Origin: Mugil cephalus
Taxonomy: Eukaryota > Chordata > Actinopteri > Mugiliformes > Mugilidae
Reading direction: 5' to 3'
DNA length: 64,000 nucleotides
Assembly: GCF_022458985.1 (NCBI RefSeq)
Contig: NC_061789.1
Location: 15,718,357 to 15,782,356, forward strand
Shown here: piece after piece, positions 41,130 through 54,900 of the stretch
How the letters are laid out: every line of letters starts with the position of its first letter
Position numbering within the stretch: position 1 is the stretch's first letter
Made by a program: the position numbers and the translations under genes
Notes under the pieces: model-generated
The model's input: only the letters and a program-made list of their open reading frames with translations
What the model was told of the DNA's origin: nothing
The model's database searches: none

Positions 41130-44100
41130 TAACCTTGTCGCAGATCACGCCGGACTGAAGATTAAAATGATTTTTTTTTTTTTTAAATATCCTACGAAAC
41201 CATAATGGTATTTTCATAAACCCTTTAATACTTCTATATATTTGAAACTATTTGCTTTTTTATTTACGTCTTTCCATCAGTAGCTGTTCATGCGGTAGCA
41301 AACAGGAAGTAAATCAATGTTGTGTTTCTCTTAAAGGGGCCGCGCACATTTTCCAGCAGTTGGATAATTGTCTTGCAAGTTATTATTCGCTGTCGGGCTT
41401 TCTCTGAAATCCAACGCGTGCTTTTCTTGTAAAATTCTCAAAATAAGAAGAGATCAATAAGAATAACTTTCACTGTGCTGATAGGAAACGTGCAACTGGT
41501 GCCCTTTTCCTGCTGCTGTCATATCTTTTCAACCTCATTTAGATAATAAGAGGTTATAAATAGAGCCCGGCGTGCTCTGCCTGCCTGTGCCCAGGAAGTG
41601 AATGGCGCCAGTTTGGCCCCAGGCACTGTGGGTCCATGTGGCTTTTCTGGAAGACTAACAGTGTGTGACATGATCGTGCCACTGTAGCTTCACGGGGGAA
41701 GTACAAGCTCCCCAGAGCCTATAGCTGTTCAGGAGGCTTAAAGAAAAAAAAAAGTACATAGTTGCATTAATTTGTGATGGTGATATTAAGTATCACCCAA
41801 CTACACGTGGACAAATATTGAAATACTCATCTACAATTTTCTTTGTTTTTCTAACCCATCATTAAAATCAATGAAAGTCTGAATTTTGACTGTGGTTCTA
41901 TGGGTTACATCTTCTTCAGGTGGCTCATTTTGCAGTGTCGTGGGAGTTTCCCACCACTCCCACACATAAGCGACTCCTCTCCAGCCGAAAAAGGCCTTCT
42001 TGGTCTTAGCGAAATGCATGTTGGTGTCTTTTTAGGCTTTACGCTTGTAGCTTCGCACACCACTGCACCAGAACATGCCGCTTAATTTCGGTGATGTTCT
42101 GGTGCAGATCTTACCGCGCTTTCTCCTGCTCCGCGTGTATTTCTGTGCATCCCTTCAGTAGTTTTTGCCAGTCAGACTTTTTTAACATGAATCTGAAAGT
42201 TCAAATATTTACAAGGCTAGTTTAAGTTATGCGTTATCCCTTATCATAGCCTTTTGTATTATAAAATTGGCAACTGCGATTGAAATCCTAAACCACTCTG
42301 AATTCTGGGCTCAGATTCTTTTTCCAAAGTTAATATTTACTCAGAAAAAGTAGATAATCCTGTCCTACAACTGTGGAACCAGAACAGCAGAGTCAACAAG
42401 TCCTGTGCCAGGGCAAGTCCCAGACAGAAATCTGCTGAGCATGTTCAGCAGAAGTCTCATGGCCTGGGTTGTTGACTCTGTCCTGGCTGGTGAACCAGTG
42501 AAGGCCATTGTTTGCCGTGAGTGTGTTTCCACTGCCTTTCAGCGGGAGCTCTGTGGTCTGGGGCTAAGCCACGTTCATTGTTGCTGCCACTGATAATCTT
42601 AGCAGCCACCGTTAAGCATTGCGTTCTGGATCGCTTTCAACTCCAGCGGCCGCCTCGCCGATGGTGACGCTGCGCAGGAACACGAGAGACTCATCTGTGC
42701 GTGCAGATGGACGAGCAGAATGTTGCCCGACTAAAAATATCTTACTACACTGTGAGTCAGAGAACCCCATAAAGAATGGGGATTGATCTGCTGCGGTGAA
42801 TATTCTCTTGTTATGCAGCTAAAGAAGTGGCTGTTTGGTGATTATTATCTACAATAAAGTCTATGCAATAATTAAGGATTTCACTTAGTTCTGTAGTTTA
42901 TGTTTGTATTGTGTATGTATGGTTCTCTGCAGTAGCAGATTGTCACGTGTGCGTGTTATAACACGCACTTTAAAAATATCACATTGGAACGCAAGGCTAA
43001 AAATGAACTAACTAAAATATTGCCCCTATTTTTTGATAGTTCTATTTCTGTCTTCTTTCTTAATGACAGCAGCAGCCTTGGCAAAGTCAACATGTCACAC
43101 CGGTTTTCAAATATTACTTGACAAGTAATACTACTTGACAAAGGTGGCAAGGTCATTCAGGTAATACTGGTTTATGTTAACCCTAAATGTAGTTTTGTAC
43201 TTATATCCTTTCATAAAATGGCCGCATTGGTCCTTTCCATTATTTGGTGAGCAACTAATATATGATTTTATGATGCACAGAGCAACATGAGTTCACCAGG
43301 ACACAGTTAATAAGGGAGTTGGTTAACCTACTGAGAGATCCCCCTACTTCTAACAGCTCACATGCAAGTGGGCTGCTCCTTTTTCTTTAATTACTTCCCG
43401 CAAAACTCATTTGACGTCAAAAATGCACAAAAAGTCTCATTTTATACGTGCATTTTTGACAGGCGACACATTACATTTGCTGTGATTACTTAGCAACAAA
43501 TGCCAACTTGTCTTTTGCCAGTTAAACCGTAGCAGCTCTTGGCAAATTTCTCAGTCATGGCTGTGCTGGCAATATTACTATGATGACTAAGGTGACCTGT
43601 TCAATGGGTAAATTAACAGTGCGATAATGACTAGGCTGTCACATTGCATTGAACGATTTATTATTTTTTTTCCATTTTCCCATCAGTAATAATAATATGA
43701 TTGCCGTTTATCACTTCAGCAGCTTCGGTTGTAAGGGCTGGTGTTTTAGTATTAATGGAAAATAGAGTACTAATGATCACTGTGTTCAATCTGCTTATGA
43801 TTTAACATTTTTTATTCACATCCAGTCAAAGCAGAATTTTTTACCGCAATGTTGCCATGGATGTAAAGTTATTATTTGTAGTAATACAGATATAGAAACA
43901 TGCCTTCATCTGTCAAAAGACAAATATAATAATCGTTTAATCCAAAATACAAAATTGGATTGATTTGATTGATGCTTTTACTTGTTTTTCCCTCTTGTTT
44001 TCCTGCATCCGTCTGAAAGGAATATGAGTAAACAGACAAACGCAACACGAGTAGCACAATGGCAGCACTTCAGCTGCGCTGCTATTAACTACCGGACACT

Positions 44101-47100
44101 TCTATTACGAGGGTCACGGTTTAAAAACGGACCCCCGTGATTGATGCTTGCTGGTGTAAATAAACACAACTATTAGTGGCCATGTGTCACAGCGTTTGAG
44201 GAGCTGGGATAACCTCATGTCTCAGTCTGTGTTTAAATGTGTATCGCTTACATGATATCATCATAAACGAGATATAAAAAAAACAAGCGGTTATTTTGGA
44301 GAAGATTTAAGTCCCGGCAATCAGCGTTTGATTACGAGGCATGTTTAGTGAGTTATGACCTTTCAACTAGCACATACCCTAAAACCATGTATTATTTATT
44401 TGTTCCTGTGCTCTTGGTGAGCTACTGTAGTTACACATACAATAAATCAGGTGGAGAATTACATTTCCATTCATTTTTTGGTGAAAAATAACATTACTCC
44501 ATACACAAATTGTAACCCTATGCAGTATTCTCACTGATATTAATTGTTAAGCCTGGTATGTGCATCCTCAGTGCATGATGAGATTAATTATTAATTGATG
44601 GTAATTAATGATTCATGGGCCTCTTTTCTTGTTTGCTGCAGAGGTGTGGTGTGTGCTGCACAGGTGGCTGGTCTCTCACTGGGAGATGGAAACAAGAGGA
44701 TTACTTCTCACACACCTGCGCAACAGAGACAGGGCTTTATTTTTATTTGATTTTATTTTTTTATTTTTTTGCACATCTGGCGCTTTATTCCTACAGTTTC
44801 TTACACAACCACCGGTTATGGATGGCTGTAAATGTGCGTGTGTGTGCCACTGGGGATTTCCTTTTGTTTGCCCAGACCAAATATATGAGTTTGTTCTGCA
44901 TTGTAGAAAATTAGTGGTGCGTTTTTTTACGTCGCGAGTCAGTTCATTTCGCACCCGCTCAGCAGAAACACACCATAGGGACAATCCTGTTTCACAACAA
45001 AGCAGTGAATTAAATCATCACATTAACAGTTTTTATTCCTCGCAGAGGATTCCTAGCTTAAATATGTGAGCCAGTCACAGGCGACTGCTGTGGTAGGTTA
45101 TTAAATGTCCCTAAAAATTCCAGCAGTTTGTTTTATTGATTGAACGTGCACTAAAACTGCCAGCCGCCTGACCTTTCTCGGCCCGCTCTGATAGCAGCTT
45201 CCTTGTCTCAGCTCACACCTGTAGCTCTCCGGGGAAATGACTGTTGAGTCAGGCAGCGAGGGAGGGAGGGCTTTCTTCCGGATCTTGTTGGTCACATCGC
45301 GAAAACAATTCGGTAGGAGCTGCTCGACAACACGACCGCACATCGAAAGACTTTCTTCCTTCTTTCAGCCTCCTGCTGTTGTGGTATTTTGTGGCAGTAG
45401 GCGGCCTTTTTTACTAGAAATGCATGTGATCTTCAGTTGAATGAACGCATGCACTGTGGCTTCAGATATACTTGTCATGCTTGGTCCTGTGATCAGTGCT
45501 GGCAGAAAATAGTTTCATGGTGGGCTAAACCGATCGAACGTTTCTTGTGTGCACAATGTTCTGAGATAGCGCTGATGCTAACTCAGTTGACAAGAAAGAA
45601 TCAATACATCCAGAGAAGAATCCTTTAAAAAGGATGCAGCAGATGGCCTCTTTCGAGGATATAGTAAATGTCACGTAAATGTCTCCCATGTTCTGAAACG
45701 ATGGTCTCCCGTCTGCTTCAGTGCTTAGCTGAGAAGAGAGGAAGCCATTTATGGACCGCCTGACAACGTCCTTTTGGTTAAACATTATCCTTACACTCAA
45801 CCCTTTTATCTGTGTCTGACTGATGGGCCTTCAGGGAGACGTGAGTGCTCCTGCAGGTTCTGCGTTGCTTCCTAATTGGCGCTTTTGACCCAGCTTTAAC
45901 TCTCCTCCGTCCCAGGGGAACCCCCACCATTAATTACTGTGACTTCATGGTATATCAATCAGGGACTCCTGGTGAGCCACCGAACCGTCCTGACGCAGAT
46001 GAGCGCACGCAAAAGAGTTGACAAAGTCTAATGAGCGCATGCATGAGGTAGGAATGCCACCATTTGCCTAATTTAAGAGCATGTCTTGGATTGGGCCCGA
46101 TTCGGAATGTGGCCCATCACTCACACTGGCATGGACGACACCCACGGGTGTAAGACGGGGAGGAGGGCTGAGCCGAGAGGAAGCGCTTACTCTTCTTACT
46201 GTGGATAACGGTTGTGAAACCTGTCTCCTTTGTGTTGCTTGTATATTAAGTTTTAATTTTGCATTTGAACTGATTATATCCAGACGATCTTTGGTTATAA
46301 AATCTAAAAATCCGGTTACTTTCTTTGTCTGAAACATGGTCAAATGAATTATTTACAGCGTCGCTACTTTTACTTGACCGAATGGTTTCAGTGCTTTTCC
46401 CTCCGCTTCAAAGATAAATAAATCTCCAGAAGTCTGCTTCCTGTAGGTTTGACCAGAATCTCATTGAATGTACAAGTAGTGAGCCACTCTCATGATCCCT
46501 TGCACTAGTAATACAAACAAATCATCTGGCATGTCAGTGCAAAAAGGAATTATATTGTGTCTTGCAGCATTCCACTGCCACAAAGGTGCTGCGTTTGGTG
46601 CTTTTCATAAAGAAGTGGATCAAAGCAACCCACAAAGGAGACCTTTGCAGAAACCTGAGATGCTCCAGCCCCACAGACCTCATCTGAGGAAAACTCTGTG
46701 CTTGGTGCCCCTTGTCAGCACCTCAGAAACCTTCTGCTTCCTAGCATCCATCACTCTCCTTGAGAATAATATTCCAAGCTGGACCTGAGCTCTCACTGAA
46801 GCTAGGGTGGAATGCACTGAAATGGTCTTTTCATCAGATGGAGCAGCCGGATGGATTACAAGCCGCCGCCGGAGAAGAGCCGCATTAAGTCAAGTTAAGT
46901 TTCCAGTTTAAAAGAAAGAGGAACTTGCTTTCGAGCCAACCACATAGAGCAGCCATGCCAGATGTGTACACATGCCCCACATGCTCACTGAACTGAGGAA
47001 AATGTATAGGACTTAGTCAGCAACCGTTTTCTCGGTCATGTGGCAGGACTGTATAATTTTTAGTTTGTGTAATGCATTTGTCACACTCTTTCAGTTTGTA

Positions 47101-47835
47101 ATATGATGAATGCTTAACAAAGGCATGGTTGCCGCGTTAGAGAGAGGCACACAGAACAGAAATAAAGAAACACTTTCATTTCATGTACTCCTGAAATATC
47201 ACTTTGAGGCATGCCATATTATAATTTAGGTAGTTATCAGTGAGGTATGAACGCGTTCAGATTTGGTGCGACAGCTTCCTGGAATGCATCCAAAAACACT
47301 TATTTGAGGATTGCATTTTCTAGGTACTAATTTATGTTAAAAAAACTAAACTAAACTAAACGTTAAACTAAACCTTTCTTTCAGTAGAGTATTTAATGTT
47401 GTCTGTAACAAATACACCATGTGCAGTGAAATGAAGAGAAAAGAAAGTTCAGATAGCACCAATTTAACATCATTCAAGACTGAATCACAGGAAGTGCGGT
47501 TGTTGTACAATCTATTTTATTATTATGATTATGCACCAACGTTGTAAATCATTGAGCCTTTCGTTTTGAAATCCGCCTTTATATTGGTGTGACTACTTGG
47601 TTTGTTCATAGGTCATAAAACACACGCAGAGAAGATATAGTGGCCTGGGCCAGATAACAGGTAGCAGGGATTTCAGCCGTGCTGTGTTACACGTGGCTGG
47701 ATATTTGTGTGTTTTAAAAGTGAACGTCAATGGAAACAATCCAATTACTTATGTGTTTGAATTCATTTTTGGGGATTTCTATAAGTCGCTCAGCTATGAT
47801 CCCATTTATCACCCGGATATTATCCCATGGAATGA
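41130..47835. other. Intergenic region upstream of mpg, no gene recognised
   Basis: About 6.7 kb without a coding exon I can support. The mpg promoter must lie in the first few hundred bases. The rest is AT-rich with no clear repeats; open stretches (for example 44608-45069 and 46492-46788) show no domain or splice context. Confidence 0.5.
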
Positions 47836-48290
47836 GATTAGATAAGATTCAACTTTATTGTCAGGAATCCCATGAATTTTTATTGTCATTACACATGTAC
47901 AGGAACGAAGCAATAAGCAGTAAGTGAATAAATAGTATGGTACACAAGCAGTGTGGTACAGTTTACAGTACATTAGTTTTTATAGCATATGGATAATATT
48001 TACAGATGGAAAACAATGTACAGGTGAGACCATACAGGTGAGTGAGCAAAATGTACACATGAGTGTTTGAGGTAATTGTACGGATGGATTTGTGCGTCAA
48101 ATCTAAATAGACTGTAAACAGGAACTATGACGTAATTAACAATACAGCTACAATACAAATACAGATAAAGTGATACAGATAATAAGCAGCTACCTAATGT
48201 TACTAAACTAGTACAATATTCAATGGTACTGTGCAAAGAGATTGTGTAAAGTGTCCAGTAGTCCAGTGGTGATGGTGTAACAGTGAGGTA
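47836..48290 (-). repeat. Interspersed teleost repeat, minus-strand copy
   Basis: GATAAGATTCAACTTTATTG, then TGTCATTACACATGTACAGG, is the reverse complement of the 3' tail seen at 5840-5882. The following 400 bases carry repeated GTACA/ATACA stretches typical of this repeat. Confidence 0.6.
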
Positions 48291-48369
48291 ATTACGGTTA
48301 TTGTTGGATAGGCTACAGTCATTTCATTTAAAGGGTCCCACTGAGGGTGTAATGTTTAAGTGAATCTGT

Positions 48370-48924
48370 GTAGATGGTGGGCATTAAACGCTCCGGCCCC
48401 CCGGACCCCCGCACTGTCTGAGGATATCGCTTAGTCACCGCCGCTCGCCGAGAGAAGCAGCGCCTCCCTGCGTACGCACGGATTGGTTGGCGGTCTCGAC
48501 GGGCTTGCCTTCTCCACAGACCGTCTTCAGTCCAGGGCGGGGCTGACTCTCCACCAAACTGAATTAGGCTACAACCGGAGGAAGAAAACTTACCCCGGCC
48601 GGGTCGATCCATGGAGCAGTGTGGGAACGCTGTGTCCGTAGGTGGGAAGCAGAGAAGCGGACGGCAGCCACGTTTCGGCTACATCTCCCTGGGCTGTCTC
48701 GGCTGCAGTTGTGCTCAAGAGTAACCAGGATCTAATACTACGGCGCCGGGATTGGCTTAAAAAAAAAGAAAAAAGAAAAAAAAACATCTGCGGGGTGGGA
48801 AAAAAAGACGCACGTTTGTTGCCGCTGTCAGGATGATGTGACACTCGTTTGACGTCGGGGAAAACATCTGTGAAACCGGATTTTTATTCGCAGCTGGAGA
48901 TCAACTGAGCTGGTGGTTATAAGG
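48370..48924 (+). promoter_or_regulatory. CpG-rich promoter and probable untranslated first exon
   Basis: This is the most CpG-dense stretch of the right half, with an ATTGG (inverted CCAAT) near 48482 and many short GC boxes. It ends in a strong donor, AGG|GTAAGT, at 48924/48925. No acceptor or coding exon follows on the plus strand within the window, so a non-coding first exon followed by an intron of more than 15 kb is the simplest reading. In mammals the gene beyond MPG is RHBDF1, in the orientation this would require; that identity is inferred from synteny only. Confidence 0.45.
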
Positions 48925-51900
48925 GTAAGTTGTGTCATTAATATCGTGACTGTCTCCCGTGGTCGCCCATACGGAAGGCAGCGGTCGGAGGAAGCGCTCA
49001 CGCGTCGTGATCGAGCACGAAACGGGCTTATTTAGTCGATGGAATTACCGGCTAATTGGTCGACGTGGGAATGCCTCCACATCCAGGCTTTACATAATAA
49101 AGCCAGCATCATTAAGCTGGCGGGGTGCTGTGCCGTTTGCGCTGCTTGCAGTGGAGTTTTGCTGGTGGACGCGGGCTATTTAAAGTGCTCGTGTAGTGTA
49201 ATTGTTCACCTTTAGGCCCCATCACCTGTTTTAAAAGTGTAGCCTGAGACACACATTCAGGGGGACGCTGAAGTGGAGCTAATGGGGCGTGAAATGAGCT
49301 TCATGTCCAAAAGGAGACGCAGTGCTTGAGAAGCTAATTTACTCGCAATTTACTTTACAGTTTCTTTCATCTCAACTTGGCCAAATTCAGGTCACTCTCA
49401 TTAGAGCCATATGAGCCACAGGCATTTTATTTTTAAGATCAGGCAACCTGCTCTAATGTGATTTCAAGAAAGGTCCAGCCTTAGGCCAGCTGTAATTTTC
49501 TGGACAAAGGAGTGAACCTGGGTGACTAATAGGTTGAACAATCGAGCCACACATCCACAGCAAAGTCCCACCGAAACTCCTCATTCTCCTCCCACTCCTT
49601 CCCCCCCTCCAGCCATCATCAGCATCACCATCATCTCCCGTGTTAGGATTTAATAACAGCACCACACACTTCCTTTGCTGTGACATTGGAGTCGGCTGGC
49701 AGGTTTTACAAAATTCATGGGAAATGTTGCGTAAAAAGACCAAAATGTGGCCTGGTCTCGTCATGCCTCCACATTCACACCCTCTTTGAACCTCGAATGT
49801 ATGCTATCCTTAGATCTTTGTCTTCTCATGAACTGCGGCTTTCGTGAGGCACCAACGCGTTGTGACTCAAAGTGACTCATGGTTGAATGAGGCGCAGATT
49901 CCACAAAATCACGCACGCGGAGGGGCTAGATTTGACTCATGGGGAGTCGAAAGCTGTGGGACGCAGTAACAAACCACAATGTTGTTGACATCAGAAAGGT
50001 TACGCGCGCTACTCTTCTACAATACTTGGGCCGACTGACGTGAAACCGTAGACACACTGTATTAAAAACTGCTGAGTTATTTTGGCAGACGGGACATAGG
50101 AGCACATGGCCTGGTTTGTGTGCCCAGTGTTCCTGAAACCTTATCACATGGAGCTGGGAGGGGGGGGCACTCATAGCTTGGGGTGATGTAATCACACCAA
50201 TAAAGCAAGCCCCCCATGTTTGATAGTGGCAGTCATGCTCGTCCTCTGTATCTTCTCCAACTGGACTCTGGAGAGAATATTCCCAACGTGTGTTCATGTT
50301 TATGTGGGTATTTGATACTCGGAGGCGGCTCTGCCAAAGCAGGTCGACAGTCCAGACCGGCCTTTGTTGAGTGGCTGGTATGCGAGTTTTCAGAGGGCTG
50401 CTGATGGGGGCCACACTCTAGTCATGCCTGCATGACTCATGGTGTGCTATCTGTCGGCCGGCCTGGCCAAGTGCACAGCCACTGCTTCATTGTGCTGCCT
50501 TCAAAAGGACTACAGACCAGGATTTCATGCTCGGTGGCCGCGATGTCAGCCTACGTTCGTTGCCGTTTTCTGCACAGTGCAGCTTTTCAGAAGCATGCCG
50601 CGCTATGCGATCGCACCTCAGGGATGTTTTTCATATCCGGTCTATAATCACTTCAATATGACATATTTACATTCAGGACGCAGTTATTAAGCTCACAGTT
50701 GGCTCCTTTTTTGTTGATTCGATGCTCCACTGATGAGATTACGCAGTTCTCAGTAGAACTGCAAAACCTTGGGTGTATTCTCTGAACCTATTGGTCATCC
50801 TCTTCAGTCCGCCTGGTCAGAGTTCCCTTGAGTTCATATGAAATCAGCGTCACCGGGCTGAGCAGTTCCATGTGTGCGGAGCACATGCTTCTCTAAATAA
50901 CCCCAGGCTGCCTCACCAAAAGACACATCTGTATCACAATTCAAAAGGCTTGGTCTCATGAGAACCCTGTGTATCCTGAAATCATGAATTCACATTTATC
51001 CCTAACTATGTAGAACTTCGCTCGGACCGTTATGCCCCCGGATCATCAGGACTGTAGCAATCACATTAAATCAGTCAATAAGTATGTCTCTATCTGTAAT
51101 TACAATGATCAAAATGGATGTGTATACCTAAAGGAGTTCACCATTGTTGCCCAATATGTTTAGTTGATACCTAATTATTATTTTAGTGTTAAACAAACAC
51201 ACGCTTCAGATTCTACACTCAACTCACCAATTTTAAAGTGAAACAAAATATTTTCTAATCTTGCACATCTTGCATTGTTGCTACGCCTGACTCTTCTCTG
51301 AACCTAATTCGTAGTCTGAGAGAAAAATATTGAAATATTTATGACTGCCTGGCTGCACCAGTGCACTACAGGGGCATAATTACAGAAGTTTTGCGCCCTA
51401 TTTTATAATCCCTTTGACAAAATTCAACATATGTAATGATTGAATGTTTTCCCCGTGACTGTGTAGTGTTGCAGACACGGTGTTTGTAAAAGATTAATGA
51501 CGAGCTATTGTTGAGCCGAATTACACAAGTCTCTCAGACTGTCTGTCGTCTCGCGCCGGCATCTGCTTTGTGTGACAACTGCAGCAGTTTAGATTCGTCT
51601 GCCGGGCTGATTTGTGAATGTGGGGCACGGCAGAAGCACCTGGAGAGGTTAGACATGCTAACCAACCCGTTCTGCCGCTTCACAAACAATACGCGCGCAT
51701 TCCTGCTAAATATATTCGTTACAACTGTTCCCACAACTGAACGCCTCCACCGGACATTAACTTAAAAGCACGTCAGGTATGTTTGATGGCGAGGGAGCCC
51801 GCGGGCATTGTTTGATCTAGTTCTCACTTGTACTCGCTCGGCTCGGATCCTCCTGACTTTGATGTGGTTGTACGGTTTTGACTGAGTTGTCAAGGAACAG

Positions 51901-54900
51901 CGATTCCTCTTGCATGCCAAGCAATGTGGGATTTGTGGCAAAACAGAAACTGTGCCATGTCCCTAGCATCTCCTATGCATATGTAACGTGGAATGTAATC
52001 AGACACCGACTAGTTAGCGGAGTGGCACACATTTTGCGCCGGGTTGCGGTTCGCTAATTTCAGTTGTACAGGAAGTGTGGCGTTTGGCTGGAAACGCAGG
52101 GCATACACAATGTCAGAGTGCTTCCCCTGTCGACGGCTTGACTGTGTGACTCACAGCTGATGCATCCAATTCTCCCCATCCCATGACACCTTGGTGGCTG
52201 CATGATGCGGCGGCAGCCATGACGATGAAATCAGATGTGATGTAATGCTGTAATGCAGCAGCAGGGCTATTTCAGGTCTACCTCTAAGCCTCCAAGGCCT
52301 CCATCTGCCAGCATGCCACCCTGCCCTTCTCTCAGTCAGCACCTCATCTGTCATGGGCCAGACAGTCATACGTGAACCGGCATACTCTGAGTTTACTAGA
52401 AACCTTTCGCGCACAGGTTTTGGGGGGAAACGGCGTGTGCGTTACAAATTCGAAAATGCGCGTCGCTGCGAATTGTTTTCACAGCCATTTGCCCGAAGCC
52501 GTCATTAGTCTGCAGCCAAGATGAAAACATCTAATTTAGGATTGGTAGTTAGAGGGTGTTCTCGGTCTCGTGGCCTCGAGTTCTCTCTGACACGGTGTCT
52601 GAGGCTGGTTAACCTCAGGGCAAAGCTCGTTTTCAGGGCTGTGGGAATGTTGTGTGTTTTTTTTCCCGGAAGGCCAACGCCGCAGACGAGCGGCGGTGAA
52701 TGACTCCTTGAACTTTGATCTTCCTGTTTGAGTGTGAAGAGCTCTTGGAAGGCGTGTTTGCGTATAACACCGTGGAGATTTTTGTTACCCCGAGCGTCGA
52801 GACGGAAAGAAACATGCACACCGGGTGTGTTGCAATTGCCGAGTTTTACCGAGGTAAAATTACTTAACAGTTGAGAGGATCACACGGGCTTGGATTACGG
52901 CACTGGAACGTGATTGGCAACCTATGAAAAAAAAACCTTGTGAATGCTATATGGATGATAAAATAAATGCATTTTAAAAGTTTGACTTATCACAGATGTA
53001 AAGTTACACATTTTCATGATTTGTTTGTTTGTTACTAGTCCTCACTGCTGTACCTGCAGCGCCGTATACTGTCTGTTTACTTTCCCGGGGCTCATTGTCA
53101 GGCGCGAGGGCCAGCTCAAGGAACACCCCGACTGATACAGTATCGCAGCGCTGTTACAGCGGCAACGAGAGCGCTGTTTTAAATAGTATAGCCTTCCCCC
53201 AGGCCCACTCCACAACAGCCTCCCAGCCTCCCCCCTCCACCCCACCCCACCCCCCGGTCCACTCCACTCCCGCCCCTCTATCTTTGGCACAGCGAGTCGT
53301 CATACCCGGAGGCTGTGAATCCTCATTGTGTGCCAGACTGCTGCTAAACTCAAGTTGACTGTTCCCTGAATGGAAGTGCACACACACAGTTATATCAGGA
53401 CAGTTTCAGCAGTCCCACCAAAATTGCATACCACGCACCAAACTCACTCCAGCCGCTTTCCCAGAAACGAGGGTGTGTTTTGGGCTCCTGTGACTTGTCT
53501 TTTTACTGGCTTTTTTTTTTTTTTTTTTTTTTTCCCCAAAGAAGTGGCTCTTAGTCAGTGCGAACGCTCATTCTTTGGGCTGACACAGAACCGTTTATTT
53601 GTTGAAATACCAGCGGTGAGGAGTCACCGGTGGTGCATCTTTTCAAAATATGACCCTGGAAAAGTGTTTTGTACAAAAAGCTTGTATTTGACATCTGAGA
53701 GATTTTAATCAGTGTGTCAGTCAGAGCGAGTGACGTGTCATCAAACCCCACACTATTTGCGTGTTTGAAACGATCTGATCTTGTAACTCTCAACTTGCCC
53801 TTTCTACTTCCTCTATTTCTCACCGCCGACCTCTTTCTTTCCATCTGGCAGCTGACAGAGCTTGTAACGCGGTGTGCCAGGGAAAATGATGTAAAGCCTC
53901 TAATTTCTGGTGCCCGGCTGATCACGCCCAGTTATAGTCAAGGCATCACGCGGAAAGCCAAATGTGTGGTGCAGCATGTTCACTCAGAAAGTGGCAAAGG
54001 CACATATGGACAGTAATACAAACGAGAAGTAATTTATTCCTGGGGCATTTCTGAGTTTGCACGCCCAACGAGAAGTTATTTTTAGTTTAAATTCTCTCAT
54101 GTTGTCTAACCCAGACATTCGGTCTCCTCACCAGAATTACATTTCCTAATGAGTTGTCACTCCTGCGTGACAGGTTGCCAAACCCTAAAAAGAGTGTGGA
54201 AGCACCCTTATGTGTGCGCCCTGTGACCAGGGGGGAAAATCTGAGTTAAGTTGTTCAGACAAAGGGTCCGTGTGTTTTCTTCAGTTACATCAGGGCTGGG
54301 GAGGCCTTCCCCTCACTGGGCCTTGCGACGGTCCCGGAGGACCTGCCCCAGTCGTCCCAGTTTTCCTGCGCTTTGTGGGAGTTTTCCACTGATCTGTCGG
54401 TCCAGCTGCAAGGCTTCATTTGTCCTCCTACGCCCCCCCCCCTTTATCCTCCCTTCACGTCTCTGATTCCTGCTTAAAGATCGTGGCTTCACCACCTCCA
54501 TAGCGAAAGCCTGCATCAGAGTTAGGTAATGAGCTAATGGGGCTGAGTTGTATATCTTGTAAATTAAGTTTTATTTGCTACTAAAAAAAAAAAATCCTCC
54601 TTTAAATGACTTCTAATTATAAAGCATGAGAATAAATGTAATGGAAAAACCTGTGTGCTTCCCCGAATGTATGTATGTAATGCAAAGGTTGGGAATTCAG
54701 TGAATATTCTGTGCCCTCTGAAGGCGTGTTTTTTTTTCTCAGCTATCCGAAGAGGTGACACCACTAATCACAAATAACACAGAGAAACATATACCACTCA
54801 CCACAGAACCTTCTGAGTCATCGCTCCCCGGCCTTGCCCACATCCTCTGATAAAAATGCCTTGTGACCTGATTCCCATCACACTGACCAACTAACCGTCA

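Noticed and set aside
41795-41825. CTACACGTGGACAAATATTG, similar to the Tc1 inverted-repeat end of 19385-19414
   Set aside because: Only about 15 bases agree, there is no adjoining element sequence and no TA-flanked partner end; likely chance.
42432-42451. Palindrome CTGCTGA...TCAGCAG considered as a MARE
   Set aside because: The spacing between half sites is six bases, too wide for a Maf recognition element, and no GATA cluster surrounds it.
44608-45069. 153-codon open stretch upstream of mpg
   Set aside because: Low-complexity F/L-rich translation of T-rich DNA, no domain and no splice-site support.
46851-46895. Short reading MDYKPPPEKSRIK as a possible start exon
   Set aside because: It stops after about 15 codons and no GT donor falls in a suitable place; no family recognised.
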